Below, piece after piece: positions 23,098 to 34,660 of a stretch of 64,000 bases of DNA. Within the stretch, counting starts at the first letter, position 1. The number at the start of each line of letters is the position of its first letter. The stretch is from positions 372,784-436,783 of the forward strand of contig MNCI01008727.1 in assembly GCA_015680685.1 (NCBI GenBank), given 5' to 3'. This stretch comes from Gnetum montanum. Its lineage: Eukaryota; Streptophyta; Gnetopsida; Gnetales; Gnetaceae. The notes beneath the pieces were generated by a model, which saw only the letters and a program-made list of their open reading frames with translations, had not been told where the DNA came from and searched no databases. The position numbers were made by a program, and so were the translations under genes.

Positions 23098-24690
23098 GAA
23101 GGAACAAATGGCTTCTATATTCTAGCTATAGCAAAGTAGCATAATTGCATACTAATACAAGAATTAGTTCTTTGACTAAAGACAACCAGGTCAAGGCAAG
23201 GTACCAAGTAGGTTTTAAATAAAATCACTCTACTATTGATTACTTAGGTACTCTTAAACACTGCATGGAGTTTGCAAAAATATCTAATAAAAAAGTTTTT
23301 ATGTGTTTTATTAATTTTGCAAAAGCATATGATTTAGTGATCTGTACAAACTATGGTTATGCTTGTAAAAAATTGAGCCTGTCCAAATTTGATTATAGCA
23401 ACTCAAAGATTGTATGTGGAAGTGATTATTAAAATTATAGATAACAATTTAGAGAAAAATTTTTAACTATAAAGTAAAATTGTAGTTAAACAAGATTTTC
23501 TACTTTCTCCAACTCTCTTTGCCATTTTTATTGATAAAATACAAAAATGGTTTTGCAATGGCTAAGATAGTTATGTTATTAAAATTGAAATCCTAATAGT
23601 GAATCTTCTATTATATGTAGATAATGCTACCTTGATCTCCACTACCATAGAAGGTATGCAAAATATGTTGGAAATTTTGGGAAATTATTATTATCCATTT
23701 GGTCTTTAAGTGAATATAGATAAAACTAAATTGATAATCTTGGGTATAAGAAATACTTGTTATAACTTTCATTGTGAAGGTACCAATGTACAAAAAGTAG
23801 TTTATTTTAAATAGTTGTGCCATTTATATGGATAATTACATGTGAAGGAAGTTTCAAGTCTTTGCATACTTTCAAAAATAAGTGCAAGGATTTAGGACTC
23901 TAGGGTTGGAAGGTCAAAAAAAAAATTTTAAAATTATCATCTAAACTTTAGGGACTTGAACTCAATGCTAAACTTTGGAAAGATATTGAAAGAGTTCAAA
24001 AAAATTTTCTTCTTGATGAGTTCAAGGTGAAGATGCAAACACCTTACTCAATGTTATTATGTGAATGTGATTTATTACCTTTAGAAGTATAAGCCTTGTG
24101 CAAGTTCAATACATACACTCATAGCTTGCATATCTTAAGCTAAGACAAATTCTCTAAAGCAGTTATTGAGGATTCATGAGACCATGGATAGTATTTTTAG
24201 GAGATGTAATAGCTAAGAAAATGGACGATATCTTAGGAGGTATAATGTTAAAGGCAAGAGACAATTCTATTTACATCACATTACATCTAATAAACTAGAT
24301 TTAGAAGTTTACTATCACTCAGCTACTATTCCAATCAAGTATTGAAATGCTATCAACTAGCCTTACTTAAGTTTCATCATCTTATAATTGAAAGTGGAAG
24401 ATGGATTTAACTCCCCTGAAAAGAGCACATTTGTAGGTTTTGTAGATTAGAAGCCCTTGAAGATGAGTTATATGTGTTTCTTTTTTGTATTGTAACTACC
24501 TCTTTGAGAAAAAATTATAATGTTATAGCAAAAAACCTATATAATTTATTTTTAAAGCTCCCATTGGTGTTTAGTCAATTTATAGAGTCTATCTTTATTT
24601 TTCATGAAAAGGTATTATTTGTCCAATAGATCCTATGGGTCTTCGAATGTAATAAAGTTTCATTTCATTTTAATTATTATGTTTTTTCTA
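23098..24690 (+). pseudogene. LINE (non-LTR retrotransposon) reverse transcriptase remnant
   Basis: Decayed reverse transcriptase of a LINE, which would act by target-primed reverse transcription. Readable pieces in changing frames are NQVKARYQVGFK, HSTIDYLGTLKH, KVFMCFINFAKAYDLV (where the family has CFVDFxKAFD), SPTLFAIFIDKIQKW, and LLLYVDN in place of LLYADD, followed by VNIDKTKL. The catalytic Asp pair is therefore changed to Asp-Asn. The 3' end, near GTCTTCGAATGTAATAAAG, matches the antisense copy at 9610. The 5' part lies on the other side of element 1, which inserted into this LINE. Confidence 0.8.
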
Positions 24691-25387
24691 TGAACCTACA
24701 TGAAATTACTTAATAGTTATTGCTCGTAGTGCACAACCTTAATAGATGTAAAGCATGAAATACACACATTGATCAAGTTTTTCTATTTTTTCATTTTGAC
24801 TACAAGTTGTGTTTTCACCTACATAGCTTTAATAAGCACATATGCAAGAACCCATGTAAATACGATCATATTATATGTACTAATGCTTTGTGTATGCAAA
24901 TGGATCCTTAAAAGTAAGAGTGATGATTGAAAATAGAAATAATAATGGAGGCAAGATGAATATAAATAATGGAAAATGCAATCCAAGAACTTGTAGCAGT
25001 GATAGCAGGAGGCAACATGCAAAATAAGATGAAGTGGATAGAAGTATAAAATAGAGATTTTAGAAATACCGAGATTCTAGAAATCAAGAAAAGAAGTGAA
25101 ATCTTTTAAAATTATGAAAATGAAATTGAAACCCTTGGCTTGGAAGTATGTCATAGTCTATGTTACATCCCATCCAGGGATAGTAGGTATTATCACCTGC
25201 TTATGAGTTATACATTACATGTGGAGTCTCGGTGGGTTTTTGAAGATGAGTTAATGTATTTTATAAGTTATGAGGCTTCATTTTTATGTTATGAGTATGT
25301 TGTCTTTACACACTTAACTAATGTGATTATGTATACTAGCCCCTGTGTGATGTGTTAGATAGGTGATGTTGTTGGTAGGGGTGTTAG
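24691..25387. other. Intergenic DNA between the LINE and element 2
   Basis: No gene, repeat partner or regulatory signal was recognised. Confidence 0.4.
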
Positions 25388-25392
25388 ATTAG

Positions 25393-26271
25393 TGATGAGT
25401 CGTCATTAATTGGTTATGTTGACGAGGCCTCATCATTGTTGGTTGGTTGCATCAATGAGGCCTTGTTGATGTAATGTCTATGTGTCACCTATACATACAC
25501 GCCTACCAGCCACATTTATGGCAATTGAGATTGCTCTTGCATTTTTTTCATTCAAAAGTTAGAATTTTTTCCTTGAGTGCCTGCAACAAGAGTCATTGAG
25601 TGTATGGATATTTATTCAAGCATTGTTGTACTTGAGCATGACAATGTGTACAACAATAAAGATGAGCTTTCTAATAAACCTTGCAGCACTTTGGATAGAT
25701 TAGCTATTTTGTTTATGCATTTAATGTTTTCAATTATTTTTAATTACTTTAAATTAGTTATTAAATGTTTTCAAGTTATTACATTAATGAGAAAATTAAA
25801 CAAGATAGATTACACACATAAGTACAACTACTTCGAATGTAACACATATTCTCTTGGTAATCCCAGCAGCGTTATTGCTTGGTACACCTAGTAGCGTAGT
25901 GCTTGGTCATCCAGTAGCAAATACATGGGTTCAGGATGTGTACAAAAAGTGGGAATATATACTTATGTTAGGATTAGTTAATGCTATTTGATTAGTTAAT
26001 TTAGATTAGTTAATTATACTCTTTTTATTGACAATTTGAGCACCAAAATATAAAATACAAAATGATAAAAATCATATGCCTCAATTACACTTAAGCATAT
26101 CAACGTACATCACAAGTGTAATTGGGAGGACAACGATTGACCTTAAGGCTAGATTCACTTCCTAAAGGGCTAGTATACTAAAAATGATAAAGTCTATAGA
26201 ATTCAATTGAATTGCACGTAAACACTTTAGGATTTGTGTGGTTTGTCATACAAGTACCTCACCGCTCATCA
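25393..26271 (+). repeat. 5' LTR of element 2
   Basis: The LTR is 879 bp, starting TGATGAGT and ending CGCTCATCA. The U3 start has GACGAGGCCTCATC (25421-25434, palindromic apart from one base) and ATCAATGAGGCC. The TATA box seen in the 3' LTR (TATAAATA) is TATACATA here, so this copy has lost it. Confidence 0.95.
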
Positions 26272-26290
26272 TTGACACCATTTTCAGGGA
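26272..26290 (+). promoter_or_regulatory. Primer-binding site of element 2 (decayed tRNA-Asp type)
   Basis: TTGACACCATTTTCAGGGA aligns with TGGCGCCGTTGCCGGGGA. Most differences are G-to-A or C-to-T, mainly at CpG positions. Confidence 0.75.
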
Positions 26291-26469
26291 CTTTGTTTAT
26301 CAAACGTGCACTACTTAGTTTTAAGTGGACACCATTATATCCTTGTATGAAGTTAAAGGTCAATATCATTCCCAATATACATAAAATTATAAAAGCACAC
26401 TAACCATTTCATTTTTTTTTGCAAAATTTCTTCTTCTTCTTGCAAGCCAAAAGATACCAGTCCCACAAG

Positions 26470-28930
26470 AATGAAAGGTGGTATACACTCATCCAAATTA
26501 GTTTTTATTGAATTTCACCTTCATCCTACATCAAGATGAACAAATGTGATGGCATGATATGAAGGGCAACATTGTCTTGCCTCCCAATAGATCTGTGCCT
26601 AGAATGCTATTTAAAACCCTTAAGAAGTTTATCATAGCAAACCTTCATGAATAGTACATTGTGGATGGATATGACACTCAAAACTACTATTCCACTGAAA
26701 CACAACGTAAATGAGATAAACATCAAGAGAAATTCCATGAAGCTACAAAGGGGAAACATTACACTAACCCCTTGTTCTTACTAGATCAAGAGGACAACAA
26801 GGATCCTCCCTTGGAAGGTTCTCAACATGAAGATTCTCCACCCCCTACTACTGATGGCAAGGGTGTGAACCTAACCCTTTGATCAACTATTCATAAACTA
26901 GGTTTAGGAAAGAGTGATAGCCAAGGTAGGGACTTGGGTGAACATCGCAATAACAAGGAATCTAATGATGGTGCTCATAATAAGTGTAAGAGTGGTGGTA
27001 GACACCATGATGGTAGTGGAAGTCCACCTTCCTCTTCATCCGATTCATTTGATTTCAAAAATTCCTCTTCATTTGAAAATTCTCATGAAAACCACCATCG
27101 AAACAACCATGATGAAGGTGATCGATGAAACAATAATGACCGTGAAGGCCACCAAAACTGAACGGATGGCCAAAACCCTCATCGGCATCACTGGCACAGT
27201 GATAATGATGAAACTTTATTAATGACTTGAAGTATGCTCAACATTGTAGAGGTAGTAAGAATCCCAACTAGGCATATCAAGGATAGTTGGATCAAGCGTC
27301 TAAACATGAACAATATCCCAAGATTTGAAGGGGGATACAATTCTGACCCACAAATGCATCTATAAGCTTTTCAAGATGCCTATACCTTACAAAACATAGA
27401 GAATGAGTGGTAGAAACTTAAGCGTTTCCCAAGGACACTCATTAAGAAAGTTGAAAGTTGGTACTAGTCCTTAGAGCTAGAATTTATCCAAAGATGGAAT
27501 ACCATGTTAGAACTGTTCAATGACAAATATCAAACACACTCCTGAGTGTCTAATCTAGGAAGGCAAATCCAAGGCTAGAAACAAGGAGCACACGAACCCT
27601 TGGATGCCACCATTGGTTGATACTATTCACTCTTACACAGATGCCCTAGCCATGATTACTCTCAAAGAGAACAACGTTGTCACATCATAGATTGGCAAAG
27701 TAGAAATAAGAAGAACTCTTGGGATGTATGCAAGAGGAAGGTTGTTTGAAATAAGAGCTCATCATATCCAAAGGTTAATTGAGTAGGTAGTAAAAGAAGA
27801 AGGTGAGCTATGAAAAAGGGAAAGTGCTGAAGAATATAACAGGGAGCCTTCCATTAGAAAACAAGAGGTCCAATTTTGTGATGAGGAGGAGTTACCACTT
27901 GATGAGGTGGTGAATAGAAAGACCTTGCCCATCCAAAAATCTATTTCTAACATTTTCGCCAAGATTGACCAATTATGGAACTCTTTGGATGAAAAGTTTC
28001 AAACCACTTTAAAGATTGTTGAAGAATTCAAAGAGTAAAATAGTGATTGTAATTGCAAGAGACAAAAAGAAGTTGAGCATGCTTACCAAAGAGATAAGGG
28101 CATAGCTATTGTAGTAGAGGAAGTTATGAAGTCTAACTCTAATTATGAAACTGAATGTGACACCTATCAGTATGAACATCCAAAGGGATGTTACCCTATG
28201 ATGTCACACTTACAAGAGTCTAGAGTGTACGCATTGAATCCTCACCTAGCACATAGGCAAGCTCCAAGATGATTACCTTACCCTCAAGGCAGTCCAAGAC
28301 AGTTCCACCAATAACAACAAGCTTACTACCTAAGTGGAGCTCCTTCACAACTGTATGAACAATACCAATAGTGATATCAACCACAATCATGGGGAATGCC
28401 ACCACTAAGGCAGCAGTACACTTATAGGCAACTAGATCCATACAGGTACTATGTTTAGTATCTTGTCTCCCCTAGAAGTTCTGCAAGTCATGCATCATTT
28501 CAATATCACTATTACCCTCCAGAGTATCACCAAACACATTCATTATCTACTTGAGGGGAAAACCCATATCCATATCCTTATCATCCTCCACATCCCTCTA
28601 CATTTACACCTTCACCTTCAACTCAGTTACCTCCTACTCCATCCACGTAGGATGAGATTCTTTCACAACCACAACAATGAAATGCTACAAGGGTTGTGCA
28701 TTCATAATCGATTTTTCAACCAAGTGGTCTAGATAATCGATCAAGGAAATGACCTTTCTTCTAGCCTAGTAGTCCTCTCTAGCCATCACAACCTACTCCA
28801 ACTAATTACCCTATACCTATAGCACCCTCATCCTCTGCATCAAATACTTTCAAGTCCCGTTCAAACCAAGTGTCGCCTAGGATTTGCATTGTAATGTTAA
28901 CCCATGTTTTTTCTGATTAGATTAAGGCTA
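26470..28930 (+). pseudogene. gag: gag of element 2
   Basis: The borders are approximate. A Ser/His/Asn-rich N-terminal stretch (SPPSSSSDSFDF, about 27020-27050) precedes the gag core, in the same frame, from NNIPRFEGGYNSDP (27309) through LELFNDKYQTHS (about 27515). Stops interrupt the core repeatedly. The zinc-knuckle position near 28156 reads CDTYQYEHPKGC, so the second cysteine has become tyrosine. A Gln/Pro/Tyr/His-rich tail follows, as in elements 1 and 3. It would have formed the virus-like particle. Confidence 0.8.
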
Positions 28931-28959
28931 GCAACCTTCCTACAAAAAGATCCAATCTA

Positions 28960-29400
28960 GGAAGTTCACTCATCTATCTATAGATTGCTAGATAAGAGCC
29001 ATGTAAGGATCTTCTTGATTCTAGTTCCAGATTTAATCTCATCTCCTATGATATGTACAAGGCTTGGAATCCACTACCTCTTAAGAAGAGCAACATCCAT
29101 TTAGAATTAGTAGATCAATCAATTACTATCCATTTGGGATTAGTAGAGGGCATTGTTATCACAGTTTTTTTGGTGGTCTTATCCTACTAACTTTCTAATA
29201 ATCAAGGTGGACAACTACAAAAGTGACTTCCCCATCATTCTGGGAAGGGATTGGTTAAGCATAGTTGACACATGAATGGGTATAAGGGACCTATCTCTAA
29301 AAATATCCAAAGAAAATGAGCTAGGCAAGATTGAGAAAAAGTGTATTCCATGCATCACATACAATGACAATGAGTGAAGTTGCACATACATTAAGGAATG
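28960..29400 (+). pseudogene. Retropepsin-like protease remnant of element 2
   Basis: The aspartic protease would have cleaved the polyprotein. The active-site region reads DLLDSSSRFNLIS, where Athila proteases have a DLGAS-type motif, and the C-terminal signature reads FPIILGRDWL. Stops between the two make it inactive. Confidence 0.7.
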
Positions 29401-29890
29401 CAATTAGTGTGCATAAGAAATTAATATTCAATGGTGTCTGTATGCAGTAGCCACAAAGTAGGAAGGCACCTAGTGGCTGATAGCTGATTCTAATAGTAGC
29501 ACAATATGCATAGAGCCAACTGAGAGCCTAACATGTGCATATGTTGAAGGCATGGACAAAATTGAACAAGTTCATTCCAAACTCTCTAATGAAGATGATG
29601 ATACTTATTGGGGTGAGTTGGAGATTCCTGATGACTTCAAGTAGGAGCCCTTCGAACTAAAAACTTTATCGGCTAGTATGGAGTATGCATTTTTAAAGAA
29701 TGGTAAATTGGTTATCATTAATGCAAAACTTGCTCCTGAACAAAATGAAAAGATGTTGAAAGTGGTAAATAAATGGTCAAAAACCTTTGCTTAGTCATAT
29801 ATAAAGCTAACAGGAATGAATCTAAGGATATGCTAGCATTGCATCTGCATTGACCTAGCCATGAAGCCTAGAAGATAGTTGTAGAGGCAG

Positions 29891-30520
29891 TTGAATCACA
29901 AATTAAAGAAAATCATCAAGGAGAAGATAGAGCAACTCCTCAAGGTGGTGTTCATATATCCAATCACAGATAGTGAGTGGGTTAGCCCACTCGTAATAGT
30001 ACCAAAGAAGGATGGAAAATGGAAAGTTTACATCAATGCTAGGCTGTTAAATATGGCAACATTTAAGGATCGCTTTCCTTTGCTATTTGTAGACCAAGTG
30101 TTAGACACCATATTTGGGCATTATTATTATAGCTTTTTAGACTGTTATAGTGGATATAACCAAATCCAAACTGCACCTAAATATCAAGCCAAAATAACAT
30201 TCACGAGTCCTTGGGGGACTTTTACATACTATAAGATGCCATTTGGCCTATGCAATGCCCCTACAACATTCAAATACTTGGTCCTAAGTATCTTTCAAGA
30301 ACAAATCAATAGTGGTATTAAAGTTTTCATGGATGACTTCTCCACCTATGGAGCTACATTTGAGCAAGCCTTCGATTGACTTGAGCAAGTATTGAAGAGA
30401 TGTGTAAAGACAAACCTACAGCTCAACTAGAAAAACAACCATCTCATGGTTTAAGAAGGCATTGTTCTAGGCCACCTAATTTTATAGAAACAGATTGAGG
30501 TAGACCCAAAATAGATAAAG
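29891..30520 (+). pseudogene. Reverse transcriptase of element 2
   Basis: The frame is open for 162 codons (29891-30379). It contains SPLVIVPKKDGKW, DRFPLLFVDQVLD, YSFLDCYSGYNQIQ, PFGLCNAPTTF and the catalytic FMDDFSTYGA (30327 onward), so the two aspartates are retained. The sequence continues past a stop at 30377 into TNLQLN and EGIVLGH. This is the best-preserved enzyme region in the window. Its motifs place the element in the Athila group of non-chromoviral Ty3/Gypsy elements. Confidence 0.92.
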
Positions 30521-30559
30521 GTCATCCAAGGAATAACATGCCAATTAGAAATTGTAAAA

Positions 30560-31130
30560 GAGGTTTAATAATTCCCTGGACACATTGGTTACTACCAGTG
30601 ATTTATTAAGAATTTCTCTAAGATTGCAAAGTTGTTGGTAGAACTTACAAAGAAAGATGCACCTTTCATTTGGACCAAGGAATGTGAACACACATTTCAA
30701 CAATTAAAGAAGAAACTCATAGAAACACCAATCCTACAAGCACCAGATTAGTCCAAACCATTCCGTATCATGATAAATACATCTACCTATGCTTTGGGGG
30801 TAGTGATCACGTAGATGGATGACTAGAAACATCCATATTATATCCACTGTGTGAGCCAAAGCATTATGGAAGCACAGTTAAAGTACAAGACCATGTAAAA
30901 ATATTTAATGGTAGTGGTGTACGTGCTAGAAAATTTTAGATATTATGTGCTAGATTACAAAGTGTTTGTGTATACAGACAATAATGCAATTCACTTACTT
31001 ATGAATAAGTCAACGGTGAGCCCTCGTGTTATATAGTGGCTTGTGATCTTACAGGAATTTGATCTTACCATGGTAGATTGAAAAGGGATTGAGAATGTGG
31101 TCACTGACCACCTCTCTCACTTAATATGGG
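30560..31130 (+). pseudogene. RT connection and RNase H of element 2
   Basis: After the RT come a connection region (FIKNFSKIAKLLVELTKKD, about 30605-30660) and an RNase H remnant (KPFRIM, TYALGVVIT, VFVYTDNNAIHLL, and LQEFDLTMVD near 31060). RNase H would remove the RNA template. Several stops are present. Confidence 0.8.
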
Positions 31131-31389
31131 ATGAGAAAGAGGAGGAGATCCCATCCTCTGATCAGTTTCTAGATGAACTCCTATTTATTGGAACAATAAA
31201 TGAACAAACACCTGAAAAGGGAAAATGGTTTAATGGCATCCTCACATATCTTCTCACTTAAGAGATTCCATAGGACTTGGATTTTAGGAAAAGGCAACAA
31301 TTTCTTCATTGGGTCAAATACTTCATGGAAATTAATGAACACCATTACAAGGTGTATGCTGATGGCCTGATCTATTGATGTGTCCCTAG

Positions 31390-32325
31390 AAAAGATCAAC
31401 TACGCATTCTCCAAGATGCTCATGAAGGGCCTTGTGGTGACCACTATGTAGGGAGATGCATGGCTATAAAAATCCTAATGGAAAGATCCTGTTGGCCTAT
31501 AATCTCTAGGGTTGCCCACTAGTTCATCAAGTCTTGTAAACATTGTTGACGCGGTGAGGGGATGACCGCTCACATGGAAGGTTCTCAATAGTGGATTCAA
31601 TCATTGGAGGTTTTCGACATATGGGGCATCGACTTCATGGCTTCCATCAGATCCATGTGTAATGGGAAAGCGTATATTATAGTAGCAATTGACTACTATA
31701 CAAAATGGGTTGAAACGACAGTCGTTACTGATTTTACATCATGCACTGCTACCAAATTTATACAAAAAAATATTATGAATAGGTTTGGGATGTGACGTTC
31801 ACTAATTTCTGATAATGGAACTCATTTCACAAGTGCCACATTTAGAAAATTAATGTAATTCTTGGGCATAGAACATAAATTGACAACACCTTACCATCCC
31901 TAAGCCAATGGTCAAGTAGAGGTAACCAATCGGGAGATTATAAAAATACTAACGTGAATCATTAGTAAATATAGGAAGGACTGGAGTACAAAACTTAATG
32001 ATTCTCTCTCAGCTTATCGTTCAACTTGGAAACTTCCTATTGGCTATTCTCCCTATGATTTGGTGTATGGAAAACTCCCAATGCGCCTAATTCAATCCAA
32101 GCTCTGTACACTCTTGACAACCTATGAATTAAACCTTGACCTAAGTCTATCATATAAGGAAAGATTGATCAATCTAAATGTGCTAGATGAAAATTGCTTA
32201 ATGGTCCTATCCTTGAAAGAGGTGAACAAAGCATTCAGTAAGCAATGTCATGACCTTAAAATTAGAAAAGTAAAACTTCAACCAAGAGATAAGGTTCTTT
32301 ACTAGAATCACACACATGTCCTCCA
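31390..32325 (+). pseudogene. Integrase of element 2
   Basis: The N-terminal His/Cys region is followed by the catalytic core. The three acidic positions are seen as WGIDFMAS (about 31622), ISDNGTHF (about 31808) and GQVEVTNREI (about 31911), so DDE is retained although stops interrupt the frame near 31793 and later. The C-terminal part (32060-32305) reads DLVYGKLPMRL upstream and ends KVKLQPRDKVLY. Confidence 0.88.
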
Positions 32326-34100
32326 AAAGACAATTCCAAACATTGTGGGAGGGATTGTATATAATCGATCAAACCTTTTCCTCTAAGGCCATTATAATTT
32401 ACAAACATGATAACCCAAATAAAAAGTAGTTGGTTAATATCAAACAAGTCAAACCTTTCTTAGAATCAAGACAAGCCAGTGTAACTACTAACTCAATGAA
32501 TAGACATCCCTATTCTATTTTTCAGATCTCCTCCCTCCAACTTAATCATGGGGTAGATGGCCATCCATGCTAACCATTACCATGGCCTCTCAGTTTTTCT
32601 ACCTTTTTTGTTTTTCATGTTTTTGATTTTATAAATTTTTGGTTTTTAAATTTTTCTAATTTTGCACCATCTTTAGTACCTTTAAAACTTTCTTAATTAT
32701 TTTATACCTTTTTATATATTTTACTTTATTTTGTTTCTTTTGTTTAAGTATGATATTTTCTCATTCTTACTAATAAATTTGCTTTATTATCATAGGACAC
32801 AGTGCTGTTGTTTTTGTTTACTAATGATGGTTTGTGCTTTATGTGTGATTGTCAATGTTTAGTTTTTATTTTTGAATTTTGATGTTTGATGACTTTAGCA
32901 TGGTTTATTTTTCATGGAACAAGTAATGAGCCCACGTCATCCACCCATCCAATGAACTCTATGATTTTCCTTGTTCTGGGAATTTAAGGTCCATTTTTAT
33001 TAAAGAAACTTTTAATTAATTGGTGACCTTGGTAGTTCTAGAATTAGAAAGAATCTAAAGGTTTGTAAAAGGTGTGACTTCAAGGGAACTCAATACTCTT
33101 TGTACTCTTCTTCTTACTTGAGTGTATAATTTTTTTTCACAAACTTCTTACCATTCCATACCACTCAATGATAGGAAGACAAATGATGTCGTTGCATGAT
33201 GTGCTTCCCATCATTCAAAAAAATAATAAAATTTCAAAGCACATCCCTTTGACATGAATAAGTCCTCACATGGTGTGGTTTTCATTTAAAAAAAATAATG
33301 GGAATTCAAAGCACACCCCTTGGACAAATAAAAGGGCTAGAAGCACTGGTTATGGGACTTGAATGACATGCACCTATGCTTGATAGTCCCCTCTAACTAA
33401 GGCCCTCTCTCTCACTTCCTAATTCTTCTTTCTTCTCCTTTTGGTATGGTGGTTATTTTGTGGAAGCACTCTTATGTCTCGAGTGGTTGGATCAGTCTTA
33501 GAGTGGTGATGCAAAGTCACTAAAACTGGATGGTTTTCCTCTAGACTGAGGATGGAACTTCTTGAGTCATTTTAACCATAAATTTCACAAGGGACTTCTT
33601 AGGACCTCAATTTGGAACTCCATTCCACCTTCTCTATCATCCATCCATGCCACCATAATTCACCTCACTATCAAGTTCTATGTTGTACTCTATGTCTTAG
33701 TATAACATGTTAGGATTCTTGAGTGGATTCTTTTTGGTTGGTCCTTAACTTATCATGATCATTAAATTGACTATGGGGCCCATGGACTCCTTAGTTGAGG
33801 TTATCCAAGGGTAAAAAGGGCATGAGACTAGTATGGGAAGGACCCACTTACATAGCTTTTGGCTTTATTAGTTAAGGTTCCATACCTTTGACATCGCTAC
33901 AATCCTATATTTCATATTTTTCATTGTGTAAACTACCCAATACTCAATCTTTCATTGCATTCATCCATTAAATAATTTTTTTTCAATTTTTTCAAATTTA
34001 TGAACTTCAATGTCCTCTCCTCATGATTTCATACTGTTCTTGGCCTTTTAAGCTTTCATTTGATCCCAATTTCATCAAAAAATTCGTTGTATTTTGAAAG

Positions 34101-34183
34101 TTTGACTAAAGTCAACAAAAGTCAACAATGGTTAATAGTTACATCAATGAGGCCTGAGGCCAGTGCAAAAATACTATATATAC
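34101..34183 (+). promoter_or_regulatory. Internal U3-like block, W-box cores and TATA run upstream of ORF-X (element 2)
   Basis: CATCAATGAGGCCTGAGGCC (34142-34161) shares ATCAATGAGGCCT with the U3 of this element's own LTR (25450-25462). It is preceded by three TTGAC cores within 30 bases (34101-34130), the binding core of WRKY factors, and followed by ACTATATATACC (34172-34183). This mirrors the block in element 1. Promoter function is inferred. Confidence 0.45.
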
Positions 34184-34632
34184 CATCAAACACTTTGGAA
34201 TTTTTTGCAATTTTCTCATAACATGGGGAGTTTTTGTAATTTTTTAGAGCCTAAAAGCTTCCAAAGCTCATAACTTTCAAACTATTTGTCCAAATCACTC
34301 TGTTTTTTGATCTTGCACTTACAGAAGGTAAGATATTTACCTTGGGGGCCATGAACCTTAAGGTTTTTGATGAAATTTTAGAAAATTTTTTCTAACTCCA
34401 CCCAAGGATTAGTAACCTTAACAANAATTTTCTAAAATTTCATCAAAAACCTTAAGGTTCATGGCCCCCAAGGTAAATATCTTACCTTCTGTAAGTGCAA
34501 GATCAAAAAACAGAGTGATTTGGACAAATAGTTTGAAAGTTATGAGCTTTGGAAGCTTTTAGGCTCTAAAAAATTACAAAAACTCCCCATGTTATGAGAA
34601 AATTGCAAAAAATTCCAAAGTGTTTGATGGTA
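34181..34632. repeat. Perfect 207-bp inverted repeat bounded by N bases (probable assembly artefact)
   Basis: Bases 34426-34632 are the exact reverse complement of 34181-34387, and the right arm is bounded on each side by a single N (34425, 34633). Deleting the right arm and both Ns joins AACCTTAACAA to CAATCCATGG, which aligns with the equivalent sequence of element 1 (19216-19240). Confidence 0.93.
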
Positions 34633-34641
34633 NCAATCCAT

Positions 34642-34660
34642 GGTCTTATTGTGATTATAG
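34642..34660 (+). promoter_or_regulatory. Splice acceptor before ORF-X (element 2)
   Basis: TCTTATTGTGATTATAG ends directly at the ORF-X ATG, as in element 1. The candidate branch point CTTAAC (34416-34421) is separated from it only by the artefactual insert. Confidence 0.5.

Larger units (their letters stand above)
32326..34660 (+). other. Element 2 spacer between integrase and ORF-X
   Basis: AT-rich, non-coding DNA with the same landmarks as the spacers of elements 1 and 3. A 73-bp tandem duplication (TTCAAAGCACA at about 33231 and 33304) lies within it. Near its end are a U3-like block (34142-34183) and the inverted repeat of 34181-34632. Confidence 0.7.

Noticed and set aside
26914-27222. 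Open frame of 102 codons in element 2
   Set aside because: It is an alternate frame of the Ser/His/Asn-rich gag stretch; the frame at 26934-27128 continues into the gag core.
34181-34632. Long perfect hairpin as a microRNA precursor, MITE or recombination site
   Set aside because: The N bases delimiting one arm and the restored homology with element 1 after removing it point to an assembly error.
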